A DNA stretch of 64,000 bases from Mesorhizobium sp. (GCF_017306545.1 NZ_JAFKID010000022.1:1-64000); one strand, 5' to 3'. Shown: positions 1 to 9,655, numbered from the stretch's first letter. Program-made: numbers and translations. Notes: generated by a model not told the origin, from the sequence alone.

Positions 1-449
1 ATCTCGCCGTCGACGTGATCCTGCTCGACACGACCTTCTGGGGTGGGATTCGGCCCTGCGTCAAGGCGGCGGGCGTCTGCGAGACCTTCCAATTAGGCAT
101 CGCTGTCCATTCCTCGGGCGAGCTCGGCATCCAACTTGCGACGATGCTGCATCTCGGCGCGGTATTGCCCAATCTCGCGTTCGCGGCCGACGCCCACTAC
201 CACCATTTGCGGGACGATGTGATCGAGGGCGGGCTGATGGCCTACCGCAACGGCGCGATCGCGGTTCCCAACGGTCCGGGGCTTGGCGTCACGCTCGACC
301 GCGAGAAATTGCGCCAATACCGGGAGCTTTACGAAGAACTCGGCGGCTACGCCTACGACCGCGATCCCGGTCGGCCCGATTGGTTCGCGATCGTGCCCAA
401 CGACCGCTGGGCCGATCCGACGGTCGGCCTGACGCCTAGCCTGCAATAG
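1..449 (+). CDS. Enolase-superfamily dehydratase, C-terminal end (partial)
   Basis: The frame is open from base 3 and stops at 447-449, giving the last 148 residues of a protein whose start lies outside the window. The visible part resembles the barrel C-terminus of mandelate racemase/glucarate dehydratase-type sugar acid dehydratases: a buried Asp in a beta strand ([11 protein letters not shown]), then a His-Ser pair ([13 protein letters not shown]) at the place where this family carries its catalytic His, and a C-terminal capping segment. The SMP-30 lactonase gene follows 9 bases later, which suits a sugar-acid catabolism operon. The exact substrate cannot be told from this fragment. Because a junction lies downstream near 1,185, it is uncertain whether this piece belongs to the same genome as the rest. 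Confidence 0.75.
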   Translation, partial: LAVDVILLDTTFWGGIRPCVKAAGVCETFQLGIAVHSSGELGIQLATMLHLGAVLPNLAFAADAHYHHLRDDVIEGGLMAYRNGAIAVPNGPGLGVTLDREKLRQYRELYEELGGYAYDRDPGRPDWFAIVPNDRWADPTVGLTPSLQ

Positions 450-458
450 GGAGTGTTC

Positions 459-1185
459 ATGGACCCGATTCTGCCCGCCAGCCGCGCCAGCGTCTTTTTC
501 GACGCCACAACGGGACCGACCCGCTTGAACCACCCGGAGGGCGTCGCGGTCGCGGCTGACGGCGCGATCTGGTGCGGCGGCGAAACCGGCGAGATTTACC
601 GGATCGCTCCGGACGGCTCCGCGATCGAGCAGAAGGCGACCACCGGCGGCTTCACCCTTGGACTCGCCTTCGACGCGCAGGGCCGTCTTTTCACCTGCGA
701 CCTGGCCCACAAGGCGATCTACCGCTTCGATCCGAGCAGCGGCGAATTGGTGACGTTCGTCGATGGACGCGACCTCTTCAACACGCCCAACTTCCCGGTG
801 GTCGATGTCGACCGCAACTGCCTTTACATCAGCGACAGCCGCCCTGCCGGACTCCTGGGGCCGAGCATCTGGCGCTTCGACCTCGACACCGGCCAGCCAA
901 ATGTGTGGCATGAGCCGCCGCTCAACTTCGCCAACGGGATGGCGCTTTCGCCTGACCACGAATCGCTCTTCGTCGCCGAGACCTTCAGCAGTCGCGTGCA
1001 GTCCATCCCGATCCTTGAGGATGGCTCGGCCGGCGGGGCGGACGTTTTCGTCGATGGGATCGAGCGGCTGCCGGACGGTCTCGCCTTCGACGCCGACGGC
1101 AACCTCTTCATCGCCTGCTATGAGCCGTCGCGCCTCTACCGGGCGACGCCCGATGGCAAGCTGGAGCTCTTCATCGACGATCCCG
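459..1185 (+). CDS. SMP-30/gluconolactonase-family protein, 3' end cut by a junction
   Basis: The ATG at 459 has GGGAG six bases upstream; a GTG at 453 overlaps that site and is less likely. About 242 residues match the six-bladed propeller of SMP-30/gluconolactonases, which open sugar lactones: LNHPEGVAV near the start (the Glu is the usual metal ligand), a middle Asn in LNFANGMALS, and the LPDGLAFDADGN blade with its metal-binding Asp. The family length is about 290 residues. After the motif LFIDDPDA the homology stops, and the opposite strand becomes an ABC transporter gene. The frame stays open beyond that point only because antisense GC-rich sequence lacks stops. I regard the last 40-50 native residues as missing. 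Confidence 0.8.
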
Positions 1186-1200
1186 ACGCGCACGAGCATG
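1175..1200. other. Chimeric junction 1 (SMP-30 gene / ABC transporter gene)
   Basis: Plus-strand homology to SMP-30 ends and minus-strand homology to an oligopeptide transporter ATPase ends within these few bases. Each protein is interrupted in mid-domain. The segment around 1,180-1,195 reads sensibly in both proteins, so the precise breakpoint cannot be fixed closer than this; a few shared bases may sit at the join. There is no insertion-sequence end, tRNA or direct repeat. Confidence 0.75.
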
Positions 1201-2558
1201 TCGCGCGCGAGCGTCCGCGCCTGCGCGCGCGGCATCCCGTGGACGCTGCGCAGCGGCTCGACGAGCTGATGGCCGATCGTGTACGACGGGTCGAGGTTCG
1301 ACATCGGCTCCTGCGGGATGTAGCCGATCTCGCGGCCGAGCAGTGCGTGGCGACGGCGCCGGTCGAGCCGCGTGACGTCCTTGCCGCCGACCCAGATGCC
1401 GTCCGCGTGGGCGTTGCCGCCCTCGGGGAGCAGATCGAGCACGGAGAAGACCGTCTGGGACTTGCCCGAGCCGGATTCGCCGACGATCCCCACGACTTCG
1501 CCGGCACCGACGTCGAGGGAGATCCCGTGCACGACTTCGACGAGCCCGGCGGGCGTGTCGTACGTGACGCGGAGATTCTCGATGCGCGCGGCGGAGCTCT
1601 CCGCGATGTGGCGAAGCGTCCCCGTGGAGAGCGTCACGGGCTGCGGCCGGACCTCCTCCTCCGTCACGATGGCGACTCCGGCGGCGCCGCGGCGGGCGCG
1701 TCGGGCCAGCGCCCGGTCCTTCTTCGCTTCGGGCGTGCGGACCTGGACGAGCTCGGCGAGTGTCGACCCCATGACGGCGAGCACCGCGATCGTGATGCCG
1801 AGCGCCGCCGACGGCCACAACAGGATGAGCGGGTTCGACAGCATCAGCCGGAAGCCTTCGTTCATCATGGCGCCCCAGCTGGGCGTGTTCGCATCGCCGA
1901 TGCCGAGGAACTGGAGGCCCGCCTGGATGTCCATCGCGATGCCGGCCGTGAGCGCCGTCTGGATGATGACCGGCGCGTACACGGAGCGGATGATGTGCGC
2001 ACCGAGGATGCGCGCGTTGCCGAGGCCGGACACGCGAGCGGCATCGATGTACGGCTCGGCACGCACCGCGATCGTCGTGGAGCGGGCGATCCGGAAGTAG
2101 CCCGGCGCCATGAAGACACCGACCGTGATCATGAGCAGGACGAAGTTCGACCGCGTGCCCGCCGCGACGACGAGCAGGATGATCATGCCGGGGATCGACT
2201 GCAGGGCGTCGCTGACCCACGTGGAGATCCGGTCGAACACGCCGCCGAAGTACCCGGCGACGACGCCGGCGGGAACGCCTGCGACGAGGGCGGTGATGAT
2301 CGTGACGAGCGCGATGTCGCGACCGGTGGAGTCGCCGCCCAGCGGGTGCGCCGCGCTCGGGGGCGCCTTGGCGATGGAGAGGTCGACGAAGGCCGGGTCG
2401 TGCGGAGCGAGGAGGGGCGCGAAGACGGCGACGAGCACGATGAGCACGAAGATGACGAGCGGGATGAGGCCCGCGGGGCGTCGGAGGAAGCGCCCCAGCA
2501 GCCCGCCACGGCGCGCGCGTTCGGGGTCGATGGCCCCGGTCAGGGTCGTTGCGGTCAT
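1180..2558 (-). CDS. Oligopeptide/nickel-type ABC transporter permease-ATPase fusion (DppC-DppD), C-terminus missing
   Basis: The ATG at 2558 overlaps the stop of the upstream permease gene (ATGA). Residues about 1-275 are a DppC-type permease: a first membrane helix near 32-50, the EAA-like cytoplasmic loop with IDAARVSGLGNARI near 171-185, and further helices to about 265. Residues about 325-460 begin a DppD-type ATPase with Walker A GESGSGKS near 360 and a Q-loop region GYIPQEPMSNLDP near 412. Such permease-ATPase fusions are frequent in Actinobacteria. The gene is cut at junction 1 just before the helical and signature region of the ATPase. It would import peptides or related solutes across the cytoplasmic membrane with the two genes upstream. 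Confidence 0.85.
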
Positions 2559-3496
2559 GACACGCGCACCTTCGGGTTGATCCAGCCGAGCACGAGGTCG
2601 AGGAGGAGGTTGACGATGACGACGAAGACGATGGAGACGACCGTGATGCCGAGGAGCATCGGGATGTCGCCGTTCTGCGACGACGCCTGGGTCAGCTGAC
2701 CGATGCCGGGGAGGCTGAAGATGGCCTCCACCACGATCGCTCCGGAGAGGAGCCCCACGAACATGAGGGCGAGGACGGTGAGCGCGGCCGGTGAGGAGTT
2801 CCGCAGGATGTGCACGGTGACCCGCGGCCCGCTCAGCCCCCGGCTGCGAAGCGTTCGCACGTAGTCCTGGCGCTTGGATGCCAGGACGGCGTTGCGCAGC
2901 TGCTCTGCGACGGCGACGATGCCTCCGAGCGCCAGCGCCACCGACGGCAGCGTGATCGACCCGAGCCAGCCGACGACGGACTGCGTCGGCGGGACGTACC
3001 CGACCGCCGGGAACCACTTCAGATCGATCGCGAACCAGATGACGAGCACGAGGCTCACCCAGAACCCGGGCAGCGCGAACAGGACGACCGAGATCGCCTT
3101 CGTGATGCGGTCGAACCATCCGCCGGGGCGGAGCCCCGCGATGAGACCGAACGCGGTTCCGACGACCGCGGTGATGATCGTCGCGGCGGTCACGACCGAC
3201 AGGGTCACCGGGACCTTGATGGCGAGCTGCGCTCCGACGGGCTGGAAGTTGCGCCAGGAGACACCGAAGTCGCCCATCAGCAGATGCGAGAACCAGTCCC
3301 AGAACTGCACGAGCAGCGGCCGGTCGATGCCGATCTTCTGCGCCAGCGCCGCCTGCTGCTCGGGGCTCGCGGAGGTGCCCAGGAGCGCCGCGGTGGGGTC
3401 TGAGATCGCGGTGTGCGCGAGGAAGAACGTCGCCACGGACACGGCCACCAGCAGCACGACGCCGCTCAGCAGCCGCTTGAGGGTGAACAGGATCAT
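2555..3496 (-). CDS. Oligopeptide ABC transporter permease (DppB type)
   Basis: This 313-residue inner-membrane permease is the only complete gene of the foreign-looking transporter segment. I start it at the ATG encoding MILFTLKRLLSGV (3496), because this is where DppB proteins begin; the in-frame residues before it lack a membrane segment. It has the N-terminal helix, the conserved GDFGVSW stretch after the periplasmic loop, and the cytoplasmic EAA loop (VRTLRSRGLSGPRV). The usual DppB ending, with a final membrane helix and GWINPKVR, is present. It overlaps the next gene by 4 bases and follows the binding-protein gene after a strong stem-loop. The Val- and Ala-rich sequence and codon use suggest a high-GC actinobacterium such as Microbacterium; that is an inference. 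Confidence 0.88.
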   Translation of the reverse strand: MILFTLKRLLSGVVLLVAVSVATFFLAHTAISDPTAALLGTSASPEQQAALAQKIGIDRPLLVQFWDWFSHLLMGDFGVSWRNFQPVGAQLAIKVPVTLSVVTAATIITAVVGTAFGLIAGLRPGGWFDRITKAISVVLFALPGFWVSLVLVIWFAIDLKWFPAVGYVPPTQSVVGWLGSITLPSVALALGGIVAVAEQLRNAVLASKRQDYVRTLRSRGLSGPRVTVHILRNSSPAALTVLALMFVGLLSGAIVVEAIFSLPGIGQLTQASSQNGDIPMLLGITVVSIVFVVIVNLLLDLVLGWINPKVRVS

Positions 3497-3528
3497 CGGG
3501 GTCCAATCGGGGGTGGGAACCGGGCCGG

Positions 3529-3557
3529 GGAGGTGGCGGGCGGAGCCCGCCACCTCC
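3529..3557 (-). promoter_or_regulatory. 13-bp perfect stem-loop between binding-protein and permease genes
   Basis: Bases 3529-3541 pair perfectly with 3545-3557 across a GGA loop. On the transcribed (minus) strand it lies just after the substrate-binding protein stop and before dppB. No T-run follows, so it is more likely an RNA-stabilising or partial-attenuation hairpin than a full terminator. Such hairpins commonly raise binding-protein expression over permease expression. Confidence 0.7.
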
Positions 3558-3563
3558 TGGACA

Positions 3564-4402
3564 TCAGCCGTGCTGGATGTAGCGCAGCGTCGGGAACATC
3601 ATGCCGATCACCGGCTGCACCGTGATGCCCGGAACGCTGTAGTACGTGTTGTTGGCCTGGTACCAGACCGACCACCACGCGAGCTCCGTGAGCTTCGTGT
3701 TGAGGTCCGCGATCGCCGAGGCCTGCTCGTCACCGGTCGTCGTGTTGATCTCGTCGACGATCGAGGCGACCTCCGGGAAGGACGCGTAGTCGGGCGCGGG
3801 GTTGAACCACTGCTTGCTGGTCACCTGCCGAGCGACGGTCGCGACCGAGTTGCCGTCCATCGCGAGGAACGCGATGAACATCGGGTACGACGCGGCGTTG
3901 AGCTGGTAGTCCGGCTGCTGCATCTGGTCCCACGTGACGGTCACGCCGATGTCGGTGAGCGCCTGCTCGGCCGAGGGCTGCCACTGGGCGAAGATCGGCG
4001 ACATCGGTATCGTCACCGAGAAGCCGTTCGGGTACCCGGCATCCGCGAGGAGCTCCTTCGCCTTCGCGACGTTGAACGCGTACATGTCGTTGAGGCTCGC
4101 GTCGTTCGTCGCGCCGCCGTCGGGGAAGACCTGGTTCGTGACGACACCCGCCCCGGACCCGACCGCCTGGAGGATCGCCGCGCCGTCGAATGCGTAGTTC
4201 AGCGCCTGGCGCACCTCGGTCTTGCCGAGGGCCTCGACCTTCGCGCCGGTGTGATCGGTGAACTGCAGACCGACCCATCCGGACACGCGCTCGGCGATGT
4301 TCCAGCCCTGCTGCTTCGCCTGATCGAGATTCGTCACGTCGCCGTAGTTGACGTTGATCTGCCCGGAGAGCATGGCGTTGTGGCGCGCCGTGGCGTCCAG
4401 GA
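3564..4402 (-). CDS. Extracellular solute-binding protein family 5, C-terminal half (partial)
   Basis: About 279 residues match the second half of oligopeptide/dipeptide-binding proteins. The piece begins at DATARHNAMLSGQINV, which in this family follows a reporter strand in the middle of the protein. It continues through VRQALNYAFD and AKELLADAGYPNG to the C-terminal end. The N-terminal half and the lipoprotein signal are absent because junction 2 cuts the gene. It would be the solute receptor of the transporter encoded downstream. At the junction it is joined in frame to the start of an unrelated EamA permease, giving an open frame of 334 codons that should not be annotated as one protein. 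Confidence 0.85.
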
Positions 4403-4412
4403 TCGGGAAGAT
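4395..4412. other. Chimeric junction 2 (binding-protein gene / EamA permease gene)
   Basis: Reading the minus strand from 4568, an EamA permease runs to FFRSFFAIFPI and then becomes binding-protein sequence at LDATARHN. The change happens at about 4400-4406. Both genes are interrupted internally and the foreign segment between the two junctions is about 3.2 kb. Confidence 0.75.
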
Positions 4413-4568
4413 CGCGAAGAAGGAGCGGAAGAAGACGATCTGGCCCGCGGGCACGGCGCCCGCGGCCTTGATGAGCGAAGACATGGCGACGAAAACCGCC
4501 ACGGACGTGACCTTGAGCGTTATCGCCGTCAGTGCGCCGCGCGCGCCGGGGGCGGCAGGCTGTTCCAC
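4403..4568 (-). CDS. EamA/DMT-family permease, first 55 residues only (partial)
   Basis: A GTG start at 4568 follows directly after the TAG of the molybdenum hydroxylase gene (4569-4571). The residues ITLKVTSVAVFVAMSSLIKAAG form the first membrane helix of a drug/metabolite transporter, followed by the family-typical VPAGQIVFFRSFFA. A complete member would have ten helices and about 300 residues; the remainder is lost at junction 2. Its tight position suggests cotranscription with the upstream gene, but the transported compound cannot be predicted. Confidence 0.75.
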
Positions 4569-6869
4569 CTAGGCCGCGCCGTGGATCGCCGCCCACACCC
4601 GCGCGGGCGTTGCCGGCATCTCGATATGGCCGACGCCGCAGGCACGATGAAGCGCGTCCGTCACCGCGTTGAGCGCGGCCGGCGTGGCGCCGATCGTACC
4701 GGCCTCGCCGGCCCCCTTCATGCCGAGCGCGTTGGTGGTGGAAGGCACGTTGCGCGTCTCGAAATGGAAGGACGGCACGGTATCGGCGCGCGGCACGGCA
4801 TAGTCCATGAAGCTCGCCGTCAAGAGTTGCCCGTCCTCGCCATAGACCGTGTCCTCCGACAAGGCCTGGCCGATGCCCTGCACGACGCCGCCATGCACCT
4901 GGCCTTCGAGCAGGATCGGGTTCACCGTGACGCCGAAATCGTCGACGATCGTATAGCGCACGACGTCCGTCGCGCCGGTTTCCGGATCGATCTCGACCTC
5001 GCAGATATGCGTGCCGTTGGGATAGGTCGCCTCGTTCTGGACGAATTCGCCAAAACCCTTGAGATCGTCCGGCTGTTTCGCCGCCTTGGCGATGTCGGAA
5101 AAACCGAGCGCCCGGTCGGTGCCGACGATGCGGGCGGTGCCGTCCTCCAGTTCGATATCGCCGGCGGAAGCCTCCAGCTCGTCGGCGGCGATGCGCTTGA
5201 TCTTCTGCGCCAGGTCGGCGCCGGCGCGCGCGGCCGAAACGCCGCCGAGCGGGATCGAGCGCGAGCCGCCGGTGCCGCCGCCGGCGGGAAGCTCGTCGGT
5301 GTCGCCCTGCCTGACATGGATGCGCTCGATGGGCAGGTTGAGCTTCTCGGCGACGAACTGGGCATAGGCGGTGGCGTGGCCCTGGCCGTTGGTCTGCGTG
5401 CCGATCTTCAACGTCACCGTGCCGTCGCCGTTCAGTTCGACGAAAGCCGGCTCGGAACCGGCAAAGGCGCAGGCCTCGATATAGGTGGCCATGCCGATGC
5501 CGCGGATTTTTCCGCGCGCCTTCGCTTCGTCGAGCCGCGCGGAAAAGCCTTTCCATTCCGCGCGTTCCATGGCGAGGCTCATATGGCCGTCAAACTCGCC
5601 GGTGTCGTAGAGACGGCCGGTCTGGGTGCGGTAGGGCATTTGCGCGGGCCGGATGAAATTGCGGCGGCGGATTTCGTCCGGCGCCAACCCGGTGTCACGG
5701 GCGCAGGCATCCACCAGCTTTTCCAGCAGCAGCGCCGCCTCCGGGCGGCCGGCGCCGCGATAGGCATCGACCGGACAGGTGTTGGTGTAGACGCCGTTCA
5801 CCTCGACGTCGATGGCGCCGATGTCGTAGACGCCGGTCGACATCGATACGCCGACGAAGGGGATGTAGGGCCCATACTGGGAGATGTAGGCGCCCAGATT
5901 GGCGGTCAGCCGCACGCGCATGGCAAGGAACCGGCCATCGGCGTCCATCGCCATCTCGGCAACCACCGCATTGTCGCGCCCCTGCGCGTCGGTGAGGAAG
6001 TGCTCGGTGCGGTCGCCGGTCCACTTGACCGGACGGCCGAGGCGGCGGGCGGCCTCCAGGACTAGCGGATATTCGCGATAGACGAAGGTCTTGGGGCCGA
6101 AACCGCCGCCGACGTCCGGAGTGACGACGCGCAGCTTCTTCTTTTCCAGGCCGAACAGTTCGGCGATGACCTTCTGCATGGAGTGCACGCCCTGCGAACC
6201 TGTGGTCAGCACGAAGCGGTCCTCAGCCTCGTTCCACTCGCCGATGGCGGCGCGCGCTTCCATGTAGTTGCAGACCAGGCGGTTGTTGACGAACTCGACG
6301 CGGGTTACGCGCGCGGCGCGTGCAAAGGCCGCCTCGGTCCTGGGCTTGTCGCCGACATGGTAGAGGAGCGCCCGGTTCGAGCCGAGTTCCGGCCAGACCA
6401 GGGGGGCGGCCGGATCGAGCGCGTTGGCGGTGCCGGAAACGGCGTCCTCGCTGTCATAGTCGACCTCGATGAGTTCGGCGGCGTCCTGCGCCAAGGCACG
6501 GCTATCGGCGACGACGAAGGCGACCGCGTCGCCGACATAGTGCACACGGTCACGGCACAGCACCGGAATGTCGCGCGTCGGCGCGCGGGTGCCGTCGGGC
6601 TGCTTCTGCATGACGCCCGACTTGAGGTCGGCGATATGGCCCAGATCGGCACCTGTCAGCACCAGATGCACGCCGGGCGCAGCGCGGGCGGCGTCGAGCG
6701 AGCCGATCGTGAACTTTCCATTGGCGACGGGCGAGCGCAGCACGTAGCCGTGCAGCACGCCCTGGGGGCTGATATCGTCGGTATAGCGCCCCTTGCCGGT
6801 GATGAAGGCGCGATCCTCGACCCGGAGCGCGGAAGCGCCCATGCCGAACTTCGGTGTGGCTACCGTCAT
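4569..6869 (-). CDS. Xanthine dehydrogenase-family molybdopterin-binding large subunit (form II CoxL-like)
   Basis: This 766-residue protein has the full architecture of the large subunit of molybdenum hydroxylases: the aldehyde oxidase/xanthine dehydrogenase a/b hammerhead in the first 130 residues (VEDRAFITGKGRYTDD), then the molybdopterin-binding half with GGGFGPK, GTGGSR and the catalytic Glu in MKGAGEAGTIG near the C-terminus. The active-site loop is AYRGAGR, which marks form II (CoxL-like) enzymes and not true form I CO dehydrogenase (AYxCSFR). The substrate is therefore unknown. The ATG at 6869 has GAGGAC five bases upstream. No FAD (CoxM) or 2Fe-2S (CoxS) subunit gene is adjacent upstream, and downstream comes an EamA permease, so the partners must be encoded elsewhere or lie beyond junction 2. 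Confidence 0.9.
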   Translation of the reverse strand: MTVATPKFGMGASALRVEDRAFITGKGRYTDDISPQGVLHGYVLRSPVANGKFTIGSLDAARAAPGVHLVLTGADLGHIADLKSGVMQKQPDGTRAPTRDIPVLCRDRVHYVGDAVAFVVADSRALAQDAAELIEVDYDSEDAVSGTANALDPAAPLVWPELGSNRALLYHVGDKPRTEAAFARAARVTRVEFVNNRLVCNYMEARAAIGEWNEAEDRFVLTTGSQGVHSMQKVIAELFGLEKKKLRVVTPDVGGGFGPKTFVYREYPLVLEAARRLGRPVKWTGDRTEHFLTDAQGRDNAVVAEMAMDADGRFLAMRVRLTANLGAYISQYGPYIPFVGVSMSTGVYDIGAIDVEVNGVYTNTCPVDAYRGAGRPEAALLLEKLVDACARDTGLAPDEIRRRNFIRPAQMPYRTQTGRLYDTGEFDGHMSLAMERAEWKGFSARLDEAKARGKIRGIGMATYIEACAFAGSEPAFVELNGDGTVTLKIGTQTNGQGHATAYAQFVAEKLNLPIERIHVRQGDTDELPAGGGTGGSRSIPLGGVSAARAGADLAQKIKRIAADELEASAGDIELEDGTARIVGTDRALGFSDIAKAAKQPDDLKGFGEFVQNEATYPNGTHICEVEIDPETGATDVVRYTIVDDFGVTVNPILLEGQVHGGVVQGIGQALSEDTVYGEDGQLLTASFMDYAVPRADTVPSFHFETRNVPSTTNALGMKGAGEAGTIGATPAALNAVTDALHRACGVGHIEMPATPARVWAAIHGAA

Positions 6870-7009
6870 GACGTCCTCGCGACGATGGTTGGGAACGAAC
6901 CTTCAGATAAGGTTCATCGCAGTTTTGTCGAGAGGCGGTTTCGTGTAAAGGGTCGCGACTTCAATTTTGTTGAACCACGGCCTCAAGGGCCGGCAGACGA
7001 GAGTGCAGG

Positions 7010-9655
7010 ATGCGTACAGACACCGGCCAGGTCTTCAGGCTCGAGGACTATCGCGCCAGCGATTATCTGATCCCTGCGACCGATCTTTCCTTCCGCCTCT
7101 CGCCGGACGCCACGCAGGTGACGGCCGTGCTGACGGTCGAACGACGCGAAGGCGTCGCGGCATCCGTTCCGCTGGTGCTGGACGGCGACGGCCTCGTGTT
7201 GAAAAAGCTGTCCCTCGACGGCGCTCCGCTGGAGCCGACCTCGTATGAGGCGACGTCGGACCGGCTGGAGATCGCGGCCCTGCCCGCCGCGCAGCGCTTC
7301 ACGCTGACGATCGAGACCGAACTCTCACCGGCGCAAAACGGCGCGCTGATGGGCCTTTACCTGTCGAACGGCGTCTACTGCACCCAATGCGAGGCGGAAG
7401 GTTTTCGCCGTATCACCTATTTCCTCGACCGGCCCGACATATTGTCGGTCTACACCGTGCGCGTCGAGGCACGGAAGGACGCAGCGCCGCTGCTCCTGTC
7501 CAACGGCAACCCGGTCGAGCAGGGCGACCTCGCGGACGGGCTGCACTACGCCGTCTGGCACGACCCCTTCCCCAAGCCGTCCTACCTGTTCGCGCTCGTC
7601 GCCGGCGACCTCGGCACCGTTTCCGATCGCTTCGTCACCCGCTCGGGCCGCGAGGTCGCTCTGGGCATCCATGTCGAGCACGGCAAGGAGGCGCTCGCCG
7701 GTTACGCCATGGACGCCTTGAAGCGCTCGATGGCATGGGACGAGGAGGTGTTCGGCTGCGAATACGACCTCGCCGTCTTCAACATCGTCGCGGTGTCCGA
7801 CTTCAACATGGGCGCGATGGAGAACAAGGGCCTCAACATCTTCAACGACAAATACGTGCTGGCCGACCGCGAGACGGCGACGGACGCCGACTTCGCCAAT
7901 ATCGAGGCGGTGATCGCGCACGAATATTTCCACAATTGGACAGGCAACAGAATCACTTGCCGCGACTGGTTCCAGCTCTGCCTGAAGGAAGGGCTGACGG
8001 TCTATCGCGACCACGAATTTTCCGCCGACCAGCGCTCGCGGCCGGTCAAGCGCATTGCGGAAGTGCGCACGCTGCGCGCGCTCCAGTTCCCGGAGGACCA
8101 AGGGCCGCTGGCGCATCCGGTGCGGCCGCGCCGCTACCGCGAGATCAACAATTTCTACACGGCGACCGTCTACGAGAAAGGCTCGGAAGTGGTGCGCATG
8201 ATCCGCACCATTCTCGGCGCCGAGACGTTCCGGGCCGGCATGGACCTTTACATGAAGCGCCATGACGGCGAGGCGGCCACCATCGAGGATTTCCTGCGCT
8301 GCTTCGAGGACGCCTCGGGCCGCGACCTGTCGCAGTTTTCGCTCTGGTATCACCAGGCCGGAACGCCGAACCTGACGGTCGGCTCGGCTTATGATTCGGC
8401 CACGCAGGTGTTCACGCTGGAGATCGAGCAATCGGTGCCGCCGACGCCGTCGGAGAGCCGCAAGCGGCTCATGCACATTCCGCTGGCCTTCGGCCTCGTC
8501 GGCGAGGACGGCCGCGACATGGCCTGGAAGACCGTCGAGGGCGCGCAGGTGGAGGACGGCGTCATCCATCTGCGCAAGCGTCGGCACAGCGTCCGCTTTT
8601 CCGGCATCGCGAGCCGGCCGGCACTGTCGCTCAACCGTGGCTTCTCCGCCCCGGTGACGTTGTCGGTCGAACAGAAGAGCGACGACAAGATTTTCCTTGC
8701 CGGCAACGACAGCGATCCGTTCGCCCGCTGGCAGGCCTCCAACACGCTGTTCACGGACGCACTCATCGCCGCTTCGCGCCAGGTCCGCGGCGGCGGCCAG
8801 CCCGCCTTCCCGGATGACCTCGCGGCGCTGGCAGGCAGGATCGCAGACGCCGACGATCTGGAACAGGCCTTTCGCGCGCTGGCGATCGCCCTGCCCGGCG
8901 AAGCCGACGTCGCGCGCGAGATCGGCAGCGACATCGACCCCGATGCGATCTTCGCCGCGCGCGAGGCGCTTGCACGGCGCATCGCCGAAACAAACGAAGG
9001 CCGGTTCCGCGCGCTCTATGAAAGCCTGCGCGACGACGGCGAATACGTTCCCGACGCAACCGGCGCGGGACGCCGGGCCTTGCGCAATGCGCTGCTCGAC
9101 TATCTTACGCTGCTCGACGGCGGCCGAACCCTTGCGGCGGCCCATTTCGGCGACGCCACCAACATGACCGACCGCGCCGCCGCGCTGACGGCGCTGACCC
9201 ACCGCCATCCCAGCTCGACGCAGGCCGACGAGGCGCTGGCCGCTTTCGAGGCGCGCTATGGCACAGATCCGCTGGTGATGGACAAGTGGTTCATGATCCA
9301 GGCCGGCGTGCCGGGCCCGCAGACGGTCGAAACCGTCCGGCGGCTGACCGCGCACCGCGCCTTTTCGATGGTCAATCCGAACCGCGTGCGCGCCCTCATC
9401 GGCTCGTTCGCCAACGCCAACCAGACCGGCTTCCACCGTGCCGACGGGGAAGGCTACCGCTTCTTCGCCGAAATGGTGCTGGAGGCCGAGCGGCGCAATC
9501 CGCAACTGGCGGCCAGGCTGGCGACGGCCATGCGCTCGTGGCGTTCGCTGGAAGCCGGGCGGCGGGAAAAGGCCCGCGCCGCGCTTCTTGCCATCGCCGG
9601 CGCCGAAAACCTGTCCACGGACCTGCGCGATATCGTCGAACGCATCCTGACCTGA
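7010..9655 (+). CDS. pepN: Aminopeptidase N
   Basis: This 881-residue M1-family metallopeptidase matches the usual length of bacterial PepN and removes N-terminal residues from peptides in the cytoplasm. The GAMEN exopeptidase motif lies in NMGAMENKGLN near residue 270. The zinc site HEYFH is near residue 304, with the third ligand Glu in the following CLKEGLTVYRD. The C-terminal half is the DUF3458 domain typical of proteobacterial PepN. No signal peptide is present. The gene is divergent from the molybdenum hydroxylase gene; the 140-base gap between them should hold both promoters. The sensor kinase gene follows 141 bases downstream on the same strand. Confidence 0.95.
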   Translation: MRTDTGQVFRLEDYRASDYLIPATDLSFRLSPDATQVTAVLTVERREGVAASVPLVLDGDGLVLKKLSLDGAPLEPTSYEATSDRLEIAALPAAQRFTLTIETELSPAQNGALMGLYLSNGVYCTQCEAEGFRRITYFLDRPDILSVYTVRVEARKDAAPLLLSNGNPVEQGDLADGLHYAVWHDPFPKPSYLFALVAGDLGTVSDRFVTRSGREVALGIHVEHGKEALAGYAMDALKRSMAWDEEVFGCEYDLAVFNIVAVSDFNMGAMENKGLNIFNDKYVLADRETATDADFANIEAVIAHEYFHNWTGNRITCRDWFQLCLKEGLTVYRDHEFSADQRSRPVKRIAEVRTLRALQFPEDQGPLAHPVRPRRYREINNFYTATVYEKGSEVVRMIRTILGAETFRAGMDLYMKRHDGEAATIEDFLRCFEDASGRDLSQFSLWYHQAGTPNLTVGSAYDSATQVFTLEIEQSVPPTPSESRKRLMHIPLAFGLVGEDGRDMAWKTVEGAQVEDGVIHLRKRRHSVRFSGIASRPALSLNRGFSAPVTLSVEQKSDDKIFLAGNDSDPFARWQASNTLFTDALIAASRQVRGGGQPAFPDDLAALAGRIADADDLEQAFRALAIALPGEADVAREIGSDIDPDAIFAAREALARRIAETNEGRFRALYESLRDDGEYVPDATGAGRRALRNALLDYLTLLDGGRTLAAAHFGDATNMTDRAAALTALTHRHPSSTQADEALAAFEARYGTDPLVMDKWFMIQAGVPGPQTVETVRRLTAHRAFSMVNPNRVRALIGSFANANQTGFHRADGEGYRFFAEMVLEAERRNPQLAARLATAMRSWRSLEAGRREKARAALLAIAGAENLSTDLRDIVERILT

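Noticed and set aside
453-2699. A plus-strand frame that would make SMP-30 a 748-residue protein
   Set aside because: Only the first 245 or so residues resemble SMP-30. The rest is an Arg/Asp-rich antisense reading of the ABC transporter gene.
93-3506. A minus-strand open frame of over 1,100 codons
   Set aside because: It strings together a shifted reading of dppB, the real permease-ATPase gene, and the antisense strand of the SMP-30 gene across junction 1. Only the middle part is a protein.
1175-4412. Natural horizontal transfer of a peptide transporter
   Set aside because: No complete operon, no mobile-element ends, no repeats, and two rhizobial genes and two transporter genes cut in mid-domain. 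A chimeric assembly explains this more simply, so transfer is not claimed.
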